A stretch of 28,170 bases of DNA from a virus, in the IMG/VR virus record IMGVR_UViG_3300006104_000055, positions 1 to 28,170 of that record; one strand, 5' to 3'. The notes beneath the pieces were generated by a model, which ran no database searches, had not been told where the DNA came from, and worked only from the letters and a program-made list of their open reading frames with translations. Within the stretch, counting starts at the first letter, position 1, and every line of letters begins with the position of its first letter. Of this stretch, positions 7,710 to 14,915 are shown piece after piece. A program made the translations under genes and the position numbers.

Positions 7710-8372
7710 TTATAATTTTTCATATAATTTTGCTATGTTTGATTTTGCCCCAAGTGCTAAACTTCTCGACTGGTCGTATCTACTTTCCATTATTTCTGCT
7801 GTGGTGTAATCTCTTGTTTTTAGACTTTCCTGATATCTTTTCTTAAAACGAATCGCATCCAATCTATTTCTTGTATATTGTTCCTCGAAATTTAACATTT
7901 CACGAATAGCAGAACTGGTTAATGTTTCGCCACGATTTAATAACATTACCAATCCATGTGCTGCTTCATAAAGATATAAGTCTTTAGCAATAGGTTCGTT
8001 GCTATGAATATTTACAACATCGTATGTTTTTATTTCTTTACCAAGTTTTTCAAAAACATTAACATTTATTTCCCATGATCCAACTCTTGATCCAGTATCT
8101 GTTCTTTCTGTTTCCAATGCTTCTCTAACTTCACGATCATATGTTGATTGTTCTTTCATTGTTTTTGCAGTATTATTGGCAACAGAATTAAAACTCTCCA
8201 ATATTTTCTTCATTGCTGCTGAATCCGGTGTGTTATCAATAATAATAGGACCATTGTTCTTCTTGTTAATATCAGTTTTAACTGATGAAGATTTTTCAGG
8301 TTCGCCACCATTCATTATATTTAATAAATTTTTCATTGCTTGCGTGTCTTGATACGAAGGTCCAGAAACCAT
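7710..8372 (-). CDS. Helical hypothetical virion/assembly protein
   Basis: A 220-residue protein, polar at the N terminus and helical and charged at the C terminus. Two short internal peptides, AMKNLLNIMNGGE (residues 12-24) and AMKKILESFNS (53-63), resemble each other and loosely resemble the R-K-L-M-E-S-L tag of the neighbouring genes. Residues 100-220 form a compact region with LYLYEAAHGLVMLLNRGE and a long Arg-rich helix. No known domain is recognised. The ribosome site is AGAGGT. It is the last gene of the run of tagged genes between 8385 and 9538. Confidence 0.7.
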   Translation of the reverse strand: MVSGPSYQDTQAMKNLLNIMNGGEPEKSSSVKTDINKKNNGPIIIDNTPDSAAMKKILESFNSVANNTAKTMKEQSTYDREVREALETERTDTGSRVGSWEINVNVFEKLGKEIKTYDVVNIHSNEPIAKDLYLYEAAHGLVMLLNRGETLTSSAIREMLNFEEQYTRNRLDAIRFKKRYQESLKTRDYTTAEIMESRYDQSRSLALGAKSNIAKLYEKL

Positions 8373-8384
8373 AATATTTACCTC

Positions 8385-8591
8385 TTAAAGTTCATTAACT
8401 GTGTATATAATTATATCATCTTTATTTATACGATTCAAAATTCCCTTTGAAGTCATTTTTCTAGCAAGTTCATTTTCACGTTCATTTAAAGATTTGCTTG
8501 ATATTTCTTCTTGTTCTTGTATTTTTTTAACAAGTTGATTTTCTTCATTTGATATAATCGTTTGAATTCCAGATATTTCAATCCATTTCAT
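8385..8591 (-). CDS. Small protein with capsid-targeting-like N terminus (MKWIEISGI)
   Basis: A 68-residue, charged, helical protein. It starts MKWIEISGIQTIISNEE, sharing MKWIEI with the 4192-4581 protein, and has acidic sites in the first 20 residues that could serve for prohead-protease cleavage. The rest is coiled-coil-like (Glu/Gln/Lys rich), then a short Ile-rich C terminus. It overlaps the preceding gene by ATGA and has an AAAAGGA ribosome site. An internal head role is inferred from the tag only. Confidence 0.65.
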   Translation of the reverse strand: MKWIEISGIQTIISNEENQLVKKIQEQEEISSKSLNERENELARKMTSKGILNRINKDDIIIYTVNEL

Positions 8592-8863
8592 TTGAAATCC
8601 TTTTTATAAGTCCATTCGATCCAGTTTTCCATCATTTTAAACTGTTTTTTCAATTGACTAATATAAGATGGTGATCTAAATTGTCCGCCCATTTCTACAC
8701 ATTTTTGAATGCCTTCGAGTGCCAACGTATTTAATTCATTTTGTAAATGATGTAAATATTCAGCAAATTCTTCCTGTTCGCCATCGCTATATGTTCCATC
8801 GGGATTGGCTTCAGAAAGTGTTTCGAGGCTTTCCATTAGCTTTCTCATGTCTTGGCCACTCAT
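8588..8863 (-). CDS. Tagged small protein A (MSGQDMRKLMESL)
   Basis: A 91-residue protein. I place the start at the ATG of MSGQDM (8863), with GGAGG 9 nt upstream, because that gives the same first 13 residues as the next two genes. After the tag, L-S-E followed by Ala is a good match to the T4 prohead-protease site. The mature part is a soluble helical domain with aromatic residues near the end (NWIEWTYKKDFK). It overlaps both neighbours by 4 nt. No function is recognised. Confidence 0.7.
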   Translation of the reverse strand: MSGQDMRKLMESLETLSEANPDGTYSDGEQEEFAEYLHHLQNELNTLALEGIQKCVEMGGQFRSPSYISQLKKQFKMMENWIEWTYKKDFK

Positions 8864-9111
8864 TCTCCACATCCTCCAATACCTATATCTACAACCATTT
8901 CACCATTTTCATCATAGCTGGTTATAAGCATAAATGCAGTTTTATCGTAATGCTTTCCGCCATAACCATCAGTAATAACTACTTTCATATTTCTGTCAAA
9001 TTTTGATAAACGATCAATTAAATTACCAACTGTTATTGTGGTTTCTGGTGAAATTTCTTCATTAATATTCTTTAATGATTCCATTAATTTCCTCATATCT
9101 TGACCACTCAT
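8860..9111 (-). CDS. Tagged small protein B (MSGQDMRKLMESL)
   Basis: An 83-residue protein. The tag is followed by K-N-I-N-E, a possible cleavage point. The remaining 60 residues contain TVGNLIDRLSKFDRNMKVV and then D-G-Y-G-G, the pattern of a small domain common in phage and plasmid proteins (T-V-G-x-L-I-x-x-L-x-x-x-D), whose function is not established. The start at 9111 uses GGTGAT upstream and sits just inside the end of the preceding gene. Confidence 0.7.
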   Translation of the reverse strand: MSGQDMRKLMESLKNINEEISPETTITVGNLIDRLSKFDRNMKVVITDGYGGKHYDKTAFMLITSYDENGEMVVDIGIGGCGE

Positions 9112-9115
9112 TGTA

Positions 9116-9538
9116 TCACCATTTATCATTTTTTAATGATCTTGCTGTATTATCTATCCATTCCTTCTCGTCTAAATGTTTGCCTATATTTTTATCTATA
9201 AAGTTATAGGCAATTACAGCTTGTTCTATACTTGTTCCCCTATATAATACGATATCAGGTTGATGATAATTTTTTGTTGTAAATGTCATATACACGCCTT
9301 CTTTTATATTATAATTTATTATTTTCCATCCACTATAATTATACATTTCATTATTGTATGTTACACTTGCTAGACGAAATTTTGGTATCATTAAATTTTC
9401 TAATTCTTCTACAGTAACTTTATCTTTTGAAATTGGATTGTTATAGGCTTCTAAACGTTCTCTGTCTTCATTTATAACTGATTCTTCTTTAATGAAAGTC
9501 AATGATTCCATTAATTTTCTCATGTCTTGTCCACTCAT
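9116..9538 (-). CDS. Tagged small protein C (MSGQDMRKLMESL)
   Basis: A 140-residue protein with the same 13-residue start as the two downstream genes, then T-F-I-K-E-E and V-I-N-E-D, both possible prohead-protease sites. The mature region is a mixed alpha/beta domain with many Tyr and Asn (NNEMYNYSGWKIINYNIKEG) and no recognised family. A GGAAAA ribosome site precedes the ATG, 2 nt after the stop of the large gene. The tag suggests head packaging. Confidence 0.7.
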   Translation of the reverse strand: MSGQDMRKLMESLTFIKEESVINEDRERLEAYNNPISKDKVTVEELENLMIPKFRLASVTYNNEMYNYSGWKIINYNIKEGVYMTFTTKNYHQPDIVLYRGTSIEQAVIAYNFIDKNIGKHLDEKEWIDNTARSLKNDKW

Positions 9539-9540
9539 AA

Positions 9541-10056
9541 TTATTTTTCCTTTCTCAAAATTGTTTCCCCAAGATATGTCTTTCCAGATGATCTTGCTGC
9601 CTGAAGAATTTCTTCAAGTCTTTGAATCATCAATTTATATTCTGATAAACGAACATCAGGCATTAATCTTTGAATACCATTTAAATGGTTCTGAATCTCT
9701 GTATAAGCATCACCTACAACAGTTAAAGGTTCTTCTGGTATTTCTTCTACAGGATCAGAACCAATGCTTCCTGGCATACCGGAATCCATATCAGGCTCAA
9801 TATCCATATCAATATCATCCATGTCATCCCCAAACTCATCAGTTGGCATGTCAACAGGCATTTCGCCTTCATCATCAAATGGTAATTCTGATGGTAATGG
9901 TTCGTAATCCTCTGCGTCATCGACTGAAACTGTGTTTATTTCTTCACCTGGCATTTCCGGAATACCTTCGATTGTTGAAAATTCAGTTAGTTTAGCTGGA
10001 CCACTTCTTAATCCTGCTAATTCACGCATACGATTTAAATTAGGAATATTTACCAT
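9541..10056 (-). CDS. Possible nested in-frame product (171 residues)
   Basis: Inside the large gene, AAGGAG (10070-10065) stands 8 nt before an in-frame ATG at 10056, one of the best ribosome sites in the window. The product would start MVNIPNLNRMRELAGLRSG, with the LAGL tag that begins the 3354-3782 protein, and then be an acidic scaffold-like chain. In phage lambda the scaffold Nu3 is similarly nested in the 3' end of gene C. Expression of this form is inferred. Confidence 0.5.
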   Translation of the reverse strand: MVNIPNLNRMRELAGLRSGPAKLTEFSTIEGIPEMPGEEINTVSVDDAEDYEPLPSELPFDDEGEMPVDMPTDEFGDDMDDIDMDIEPDMDSGMPGSIGSDPVEEIPEEPLTVVGDAYTEIQNHLNGIQRLMPDVRLSEYKLMIQRLEEILQAARSSGKTYLGETILRKEK

Positions 10057-11901
10057 ACCTATAACTCCTTCAGTGAGATGAACATCTTCTTTATCAAACA
10101 TTTTTACTTTTCCATTAATTGCTACACCCACTGTTCCTGCTGGTCCATTTGGTATTTTGATTGTTCCTGATTCACCACATACAGTAACTTCGTCACCATA
10201 TTTGAAATCTTCATCAATTTTATCTTGAAGTAATTCAGGATCCTTTTTATGTTTTGCCGAACGATCAAGTGGATCATTTTGTTTATCTTTTTCTTTTTTT
10301 GATTTTTCAATTCTTGGTGAATATTTTCCTGATCCAAGTTCTTTTGCCATAGGGTTATGTTTTGATGGTTGTTTTTTTGTAGATTCAGAAACAATGCCTG
10401 CATTTTTAAGCATATTTGACATAGATGATGTGAATTCAGATTCGCACATTTCGTCGTCAATCTGGCAACCTGCTTCATCCATAATACGTTCTTGTGTAAG
10501 TACATCCAAAGTATCAAAATCATAATCAATTCCATTCGATCCTGTTATAGAAAGAATGTTTATTCCTCTATTTTCATCCTGTTCACGTTGATATGGATCA
10601 CGAATTCCTCTATAACCACCCCATAATCTTGCTACTACAGTAACAGTAATTTCCTCATTTGTATTTTGGTCTTCTATAAAAGTACCGAACGTAAATGGTT
10701 TAGATTGATTTCCAGTTGATGGCCAATATGCTTCTTCTACTTTTTTCTTTTTCTCTTCTGGTTCTTCCGTTTCGTCATCTTCGTTATCATCAAAATCAGA
10801 ATCGTCTTCAGTTTCATCTTCATCTTTTGGTTTAGACTCTGTTTTTTCTTTTGGTTCAAAATTTTGTTTTTTAGGTTCTTTCTTTGGTTCCGAATCTTCT
10901 TCCGTTTCTTCTGTATCACCATCAACCTGTGCTAAACCTTCGTTGTCATCATCACTGTTTTTTGTAGATTTGAAATCTCCGGTCTTTTTAAATTCTCCTT
11001 TACCATGAATATTTCCTTCGCCATCAACAGCAAATAAATCATCATCTAATAATGAATCAATTGTTCTGCCGCCTGCAGTTACTTTATTATCCATAGCATC
11101 GCCCATATCAACTTCATGATCTGGTTCTTGAATTGCACTTTTATATTGTCCTTTTGAATCTATTTCCCATCTTGGTGCATTTATATTATTTTCATCGGTT
11201 GCTTCAAGGAAAGTATTAACTTTATCAATTTTCGATTCTGATATTTTAATATTAAAATTTCCATCTAAATCGGCAAGATATTTAATATTATTGCTTTCAA
11301 GAAAATCCATAAATTTATCTGTATTCATTCTTGATAAAGATACATAATGTGTATAGCCTTTATTAATTAATGATGATTTATTTGAAATATTTTCTGCCAA
11401 TTGTGTTGGTATCAAAATTCCTCTAGCTGACTTCATTTTTCCACCTGTAATGTTTTTATATACTTCATTTGCTAAAAATGATTCTGTTAATGAATAGTCA
11501 TTAATAGTTGTTGTTCTTTTATTTGCTTGGGCATATAAATCAATTAACATGGGTTTACCCATTTTTGGCCATATATCAGACCAAGTAGCCTGCGACACAT
11601 TTTTTAATGATTCCTTTATTGATTTAAGTCCACCAGTTCTATAGCCATTTTTTACAGTAAGCCACAATTTTGTTGTATTCATTTTTTTACCTTCCTGAAA
11701 ACTCTCGCCAAGTTTGGCTTTCCATTTATCATATTCAATTCTTGCGTTTGCCATTTTATCAGTATTTTCTGACGTGATATTATCAACAACACTTTTTAAT
11801 ACATCAAGAGGCATATGTTGTATAATATGTGTTACGACATCTTCAGAATCGCCAGTCACTTTAACAAGTACATCTTTAAAAGAATTCTCATTTAATCGCA
11901 T
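9541..11901 (-). CDS. Large multidomain virion/assembly protein with nested start
   Basis: A 786-residue protein. I prefer the ATG at 11901 (MRLNENSFKD) with GGAG 7 nt upstream; an in-frame TTG at 11913 would overlap that ribosome site. Residues 1-230 are helical and soluble, about 310-395 are a highly charged Glu/Asp/Lys linker, 395-500 are a mixed domain with WGGYRGIRDPYQRE, and about 565-615 are a beta-rich segment (YGDEVTVCGESGTIKI) resembling a KOW/SH3 fold. The last 171 residues are very acidic and end in a helix. A late box lies 26 nt upstream. No family is firmly recognised; length and location suggest a head or internal protein. Confidence 0.75.
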   Translation of the reverse strand: MRLNENSFKDVLVKVTGDSEDVVTHIIQHMPLDVLKSVVDNITSENTDKMANARIEYDKWKAKLGESFQEGKKMNTTKLWLTVKNGYRTGGLKSIKESLKNVSQATWSDIWPKMGKPMLIDLYAQANKRTTTINDYSLTESFLANEVYKNITGGKMKSARGILIPTQLAENISNKSSLINKGYTHYVSLSRMNTDKFMDFLESNNIKYLADLDGNFNIKISESKIDKVNTFLEATDENNINAPRWEIDSKGQYKSAIQEPDHEVDMGDAMDNKVTAGGRTIDSLLDDDLFAVDGEGNIHGKGEFKKTGDFKSTKNSDDDNEGLAQVDGDTEETEEDSEPKKEPKKQNFEPKEKTESKPKDEDETEDDSDFDDNEDDETEEPEEKKKKVEEAYWPSTGNQSKPFTFGTFIEDQNTNEEITVTVVARLWGGYRGIRDPYQREQDENRGINILSITGSNGIDYDFDTLDVLTQERIMDEAGCQIDDEMCESEFTSSMSNMLKNAGIVSESTKKQPSKHNPMAKELGSGKYSPRIEKSKKEKDKQNDPLDRSAKHKKDPELLQDKIDEDFKYGDEVTVCGESGTIKIPNGPAGTVGVAINGKVKMFDKEDVHLTEGVIGMVNIPNLNRMRELAGLRSGPAKLTEFSTIEGIPEMPGEEINTVSVDDAEDYEPLPSELPFDDEGEMPVDMPTDEFGDDMDDIDMDIEPDMDSGMPGSIGSDPVEEIPEEPLTVVGDAYTEIQNHLNGIQRLMPDVRLSEYKLMIQRLEEILQAARSSGKTYLGETILRKEK

Positions 11902-11927
11902 ATTATACTCCAAAACACATTATATCT

Positions 11928-11935
11928 TATTTATC
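11928..11935 (-). promoter_or_regulatory. Late-type promoter box GATAAATA
   Basis: The minus strand reads CTGATAAATAAG, 26 nt before the ATG at 11901. This distance supports the ATG over the TTG at 11913. Confidence 0.6.
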
Positions 11936-11969
11936 AGCTTTAAAAAAAAACTTAATTTCAACGTGTTCT

Positions 11970-11977
11970 GATAAATA
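11970..11977 (+). promoter_or_regulatory. Additional late-type box, plus strand
   Basis: CTGATAAATATT on the plus strand, 101 nt before the membrane-protein start. It may be a second promoter; the box at 12037 is closer to that gene. Confidence 0.3.
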
Positions 11978-12036
11978 TTATTGAAGTTTGATGCAGGTTT
12001 TTTTAACTTTATATAGTAATTTAATTATGCATTGAT

Positions 12037-12044
12037 TATAAATA
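12037..12044 (+). promoter_or_regulatory. Late promoter TATAAATA for the membrane-protein gene
   Basis: Exact T4 late consensus within GATTATAAATAAATA, 34 nt before the ATG at 12079. Confidence 0.6.
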
Positions 12045-12078
12045 AATATCTTTGAAAACGCGACGAAAGGTAGTATTC

Positions 12079-12324
12079 ATGGAACAAGTAATTGAAACAG
12101 TTATAACAATGATCGCAACTGGTGGACAGGGAGCAATGATCGCCATCTTGATCGCTATTATTGTTTTTCTTGTTTGGGACAGAAAACGTCTCACTGACAT
12201 AATTACCAAAAAAGATGAAAAAATAGAAAGTATCATCGATAATTATTATCGCGGAAATTTGACATTATCTGAAGCATTGAGTGGTCTTAAGCTAGTTTTA
12301 ATAGAAATCAAGTCAAAATTATAA
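12079..12324 (+). CDS. Small single-span membrane protein, holin-like
   Basis: An 81-residue protein from the ATG at 12079 with AAAGG upstream; an in-frame TTG at 12052 would give a basic leader but has no ribosome site. Residues about 16-36 (GGQGAMIAILIAIIVFLVW) form one membrane helix followed by D-R-K-R, predicting an N-out, C-in orientation. A charged coil and an amphipathic C terminus (LSEALSGLKLVLIEIK) follow. Size and layout fit class III-type holins or other small phage membrane proteins. No endolysin is in the window to support a lysis role. It has its own late promoter and precedes the PAS gene. Confidence 0.65.
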   Translation: MEQVIETVITMIATGGQGAMIAILIAIIVFLVWDRKRLTDIITKKDEKIESIIDNYYRGNLTLSEALSGLKLVLIEIKSKL

Positions 12325-12381
12325 ATTCAACAATTATTCAATCAAATAATTATAATAGTTTATTTCAATACCTTAAACATA

Positions 12382-12389
12382 TATAAATA
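12382..12389 (+). promoter_or_regulatory. Late promoter TATAAATA for the PAS gene
   Basis: Exact match to the T4 late consensus, 26 nt before the ATG at 12416. Confidence 0.6.
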
Positions 12390-12415
12390 TTATATATTGT
12401 GATAAAGGATATATT

Positions 12416-14053
12416 ATGGGATTTTTCAAAAAAAATAAAAAAGTAGAAACTGAAAAAAAGTTTGAAGATTATCAAGAAATACATAAAAATTTCATTGATA
12501 TAGCAAACACAACCATATCAGTTTCTAAAGATTTGACCAATCATATGACAAGTAAAATCGATTCATATTTAAGACATATTTCAACAACAGCAAAAATTTT
12601 AACAGATGCTCTAATTGTTGTAGATGATTGCGGATTAATACATAGAATAAATCCAGCTGGTGAAAAAGTTTTTGGATGGGAACAATCAGAATTGCGAGGC
12701 AAAAGAATAAGCAATTTATTTCAGTCAAATACTGAAAAAACGATTGATTTTACAAAATTTATAGACACTCTTAAATTAGAAGGATGTTACGATGGTACTA
12801 CTTCAGCATTGACTACAATTAAGGGCGTCAAAAAAGATAAAACTACATTTATTGTTAATATATCTGCATCGACTTATGCGGATACAGATGGTCTTTTAAT
12901 CACTTTATTACTGGTTAGAGACATAACTGAACAGGAAACAACAAAATTAAAACTAAAAGAAAATGAAGAATTTTACAGAACAATTTTTGAAATGAGTTTT
13001 GATGCGATTGGAATTATTGAGGATTTTAAAATAATCAAAGCAAACCATAGCCTATTAAATTTATTTGGAGTAAAAATAATCCAGGACGTCGATTTCAGAG
13101 TATTCATCAGAAATGAATATATGGAACAATTTCAACTCGCACATAGCAGTCACATAAACGGCGAAGATTGCGCTTTTGAATTTGAATTGGGTTGTAAAAA
13201 AATCGACGGCAAACCACTAAGTCTTATATTTGGGGGCGCATTAGTTAAATACGAGGGCAGAAACACATCACTAATAACACTAAAAGATATAACTTTCAGA
13301 AAAAATTATGAAGATAAAATGAGAACATCCCTAGAAATGAAAAATCTTTTATTTAAAACATTACCACATCCGATCTTCATAAAAGACAAATATGGAAAAT
13401 ATTCAGACGCCAATGATGCTTTTGCTTCTTATTGTGGTTTGCCAAAAGAAAAAATAATTGGTGCATACCCGTATGAAATATTTCCTGATCATCTCGCCAA
13501 ATTATACTCAGAAACGGATGATGAGCTACGTGATTTTCACGTGGAATGGCTCAAATATAAAGGTCAACTTTTGAATCAAAAAAATGGAAATCTTATAAAT
13601 GGGATGTTTTACAAAAATTCCATGATATTAAATGATACATTTAATGGCGTCATGGGATTATTTGTTCCTATGCAAAATGACCAAAAACAACTGGTTACAT
13701 TAAACGAAAAAATCAATATGGCAATAAGTTCAATATTGGAATTAAAATTTCAGCTAGAAACTTCATTGATATATGAACAAAAAATAAACGTAGAAGAATT
13801 ATTAAATTCAGAAACACATCATTTGAGTTTATTAATTAAAAATCCACAGATAACAGAAACATTTGGGGGGAACAAATATTACATTAATGTGATTGCAACT
13901 TATAATGATTTCTACAAATTAACTTGTCAATTGGCAAAAAATGAAGAGTTATTAAAAACAAATATTGATGATTCGAATTCACAATACAATATCATAACAA
14001 ACAATCTAATAAAATCCCTAGTAATTTGGAAAAATAAAAATAACGAAAAATAA
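12416..14053 (+). CDS. Triple-PAS-domain protein without output domain
   Basis: A 545-residue cytosolic protein. PAS1 is about residues 57-175 (ALIVVDDCGLIHRINPAGEK, then VFGWEQSELRGK and RDITEQ), PAS2 about 183-297 (FYRTIFEMSFDAIGII, then LKDITFRKNYE) and PAS3 about 311-425 (LPHPIFIKDKYGKYSDAND, then GLPKEKIIG). The N-terminal 50 residues and residues about 430-545 are helical; the latter shows no HisKA H-box, ATPase G-box, GGDEF, EAL or DNA-binding motif. PAS domains sense ligands, redox state or light, or mediate dimerisation. An AAGG ribosome site and its own late promoter precede it, and a strong terminator follows. The gene is probably acquired from bacterial signalling proteins and could act by binding a host kinase or cyclase. 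Confidence 0.85.
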   Translation: MGFFKKNKKVETEKKFEDYQEIHKNFIDIANTTISVSKDLTNHMTSKIDSYLRHISTTAKILTDALIVVDDCGLIHRINPAGEKVFGWEQSELRGKRISNLFQSNTEKTIDFTKFIDTLKLEGCYDGTTSALTTIKGVKKDKTTFIVNISASTYADTDGLLITLLLVRDITEQETTKLKLKENEEFYRTIFEMSFDAIGIIEDFKIIKANHSLLNLFGVKIIQDVDFRVFIRNEYMEQFQLAHSSHINGEDCAFEFELGCKKIDGKPLSLIFGGALVKYEGRNTSLITLKDITFRKNYEDKMRTSLEMKNLLFKTLPHPIFIKDKYGKYSDANDAFASYCGLPKEKIIGAYPYEIFPDHLAKLYSETDDELRDFHVEWLKYKGQLLNQKNGNLINGMFYKNSMILNDTFNGVMGLFVPMQNDQKQLVTLNEKINMAISSILELKFQLETSLIYEQKINVEELLNSETHHLSLLIKNPQITETFGGNKYYINVIATYNDFYKLTCQLAKNEELLKTNIDDSNSQYNIITNNLIKSLVIWKNKNNEK

Positions 14054-14086
14054 AAATAGTTTACTATTTTACAGCAAATTTACAGC

Positions 14087-14121
14087 AAAAAAGCAGGAAT
14101 ATTTTTATTCCTGCTTTTTTT
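14087..14121. terminator. Bidirectional intrinsic terminator
   Basis: GCAGGAATA (14093-14101) pairs with TATTCCTGC (14106-14114) across a TTTT loop, flanked by six A's and seven T's. It can end the PAS transcript rightwards and the 14146-14586 transcript leftwards. Confidence 0.9.
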
Positions 14122-14145
14122 AATTTGTTATTTTAAATTCAACGA

Positions 14146-14586
14146 TTAAAGATCGGTGAACTCAACGATTGAAACGTTATTATGGGTTGTTGGTGTTGTA
14201 TAAACAAATGCATTGATACCATCTAATGATTCCATCAATGAATTAACATCCCATGCCATATTGTGTTCAATTGCGAAACGCAATGTATAAACAGTAACTG
14301 AACCACTTGCTGCTGGAAGATCAGCTGGTGATGTTTCTGTTGTTGTTGCAACTTGTCCAAGAATAATTGGTTGTGCACGTGTTGAAATGATTTCAACAAG
14401 TTGATCCAATGCCAATTGTGTTCCTGCTGTTGGGTTTGCACCTGTTGGTGTTCCATATACGTCAGCAACTGCTGTTGGATCAACAGTGATGTTAACCAAT
14501 GTACGAAGTGTGAAATAATTCAAACTTCCTGTAAGTCCTTGATAGTTGTAACTAACTCCGTTTACTTTTGTTACTCCATGTGTCAT
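14146..14586 (-). CDS. Probable abundant virion structural protein
   Basis: A 146-residue protein rich in Thr, Val, Ala and Gly with few charges, typical of phage beta-sandwich structural or decoration proteins. It begins MTHGVTKVNGVSYNYQG and has EIISTRAQPIILG near the middle. The codons are more uniform and GC-richer than in neighbours, as often seen in highly expressed genes. It stands alone: a GATAAATA box 37 nt upstream, GAGAGG ribosome site, and an immediate terminator. No family is firmly named. Confidence 0.7.
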   Translation of the reverse strand: MTHGVTKVNGVSYNYQGLTGSLNYFTLRTLVNITVDPTAVADVYGTPTGANPTAGTQLALDQLVEIISTRAQPIILGQVATTTETSPADLPAASGSVTVYTLRFAIEHNMAWDVNSLMESLDGINAFVYTTPTTHNNVSIVEFTDL

Positions 14587-14623
14587 TTTAAATACCTCTC
14601 ATAAAATAGGTTTCTGATATATT

Positions 14624-14631
14624 TATTTATC
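14624..14631 (-). promoter_or_regulatory. Late-type promoter box GATAAATA
   Basis: The minus strand reads GAGATAAATAAATAT here, 37 nt before the ATG at 14586. The rest of 14640-14696 is AT-rich with no clear gene or hairpin. Confidence 0.55.
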
Positions 14632-14696
14632 TCAATAAGTAAAAAACATATCAAAAATGTTAATATTATATAATTTATATTATATAAAATTATTTA

Positions 14697-14915
14697 TCAT
14701 TTATCATTATTTTTACGTTTGTTTTTTTTAGAACTTTGTTTCTTGGAATATATACCCATTCCTGTTGGATCAAAAGGGCTTTGCCCAAAGAATTGTCCGC
14801 CATTGGATTGACCTCTGCTCAACATTGCGCCAGTGGATTGCGGAACAACGGCAATTGCCGATGCACAAGTTGCACCCACAGAAGCCATTTCATTTACTAT
14901 TTCATGCCATCTCAT
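14697..14915 (-). CDS. Small tagged virion-type protein (MRWHEIVNE)
   Basis: A 72-residue protein. The ATG at 14915 gives MRWHEIVNEMASVG, a variant of the MKWIEI tag ending in V-N-E; a longer frame from 14948 would only add residues overlapping the previous gene. The middle is rich in small residues (GATCASAIAVVPQSTGAM), then an exposed Gly/Gln/Ser region and a strongly basic tail (KKQSSKKNKRKNN). The basic tail could bind packaged DNA. GGA lies ahead of the ATG, and the gene starts 14 nt before the end of the upstream gene. Confidence 0.7.
   Translation of the reverse strand: MRWHEIVNEMASVGATCASAIAVVPQSTGAMLSRGQSNGGQFFGQSPFDPTGMGIYSKKQSSKKNKRKNNDK

Noticed and set aside
11901-11913. TTG start extending the 786-residue protein by four residues
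   Set aside because: Those codons contain the GGAG ribosome site of the ATG at 11901 and leave too short a leader after the late box.
14219-14262. SLMESLDGI inside the 14146-14586 protein as another tag
   Set aside because: It is internal, near the C terminus, and part of a different structural context; most likely chance similarity.
14641-14696. AT-rich inverted segments as an origin or terminator
   Set aside because: The palindromic look comes from TA-rich composition; no iterons or GC stem were found.
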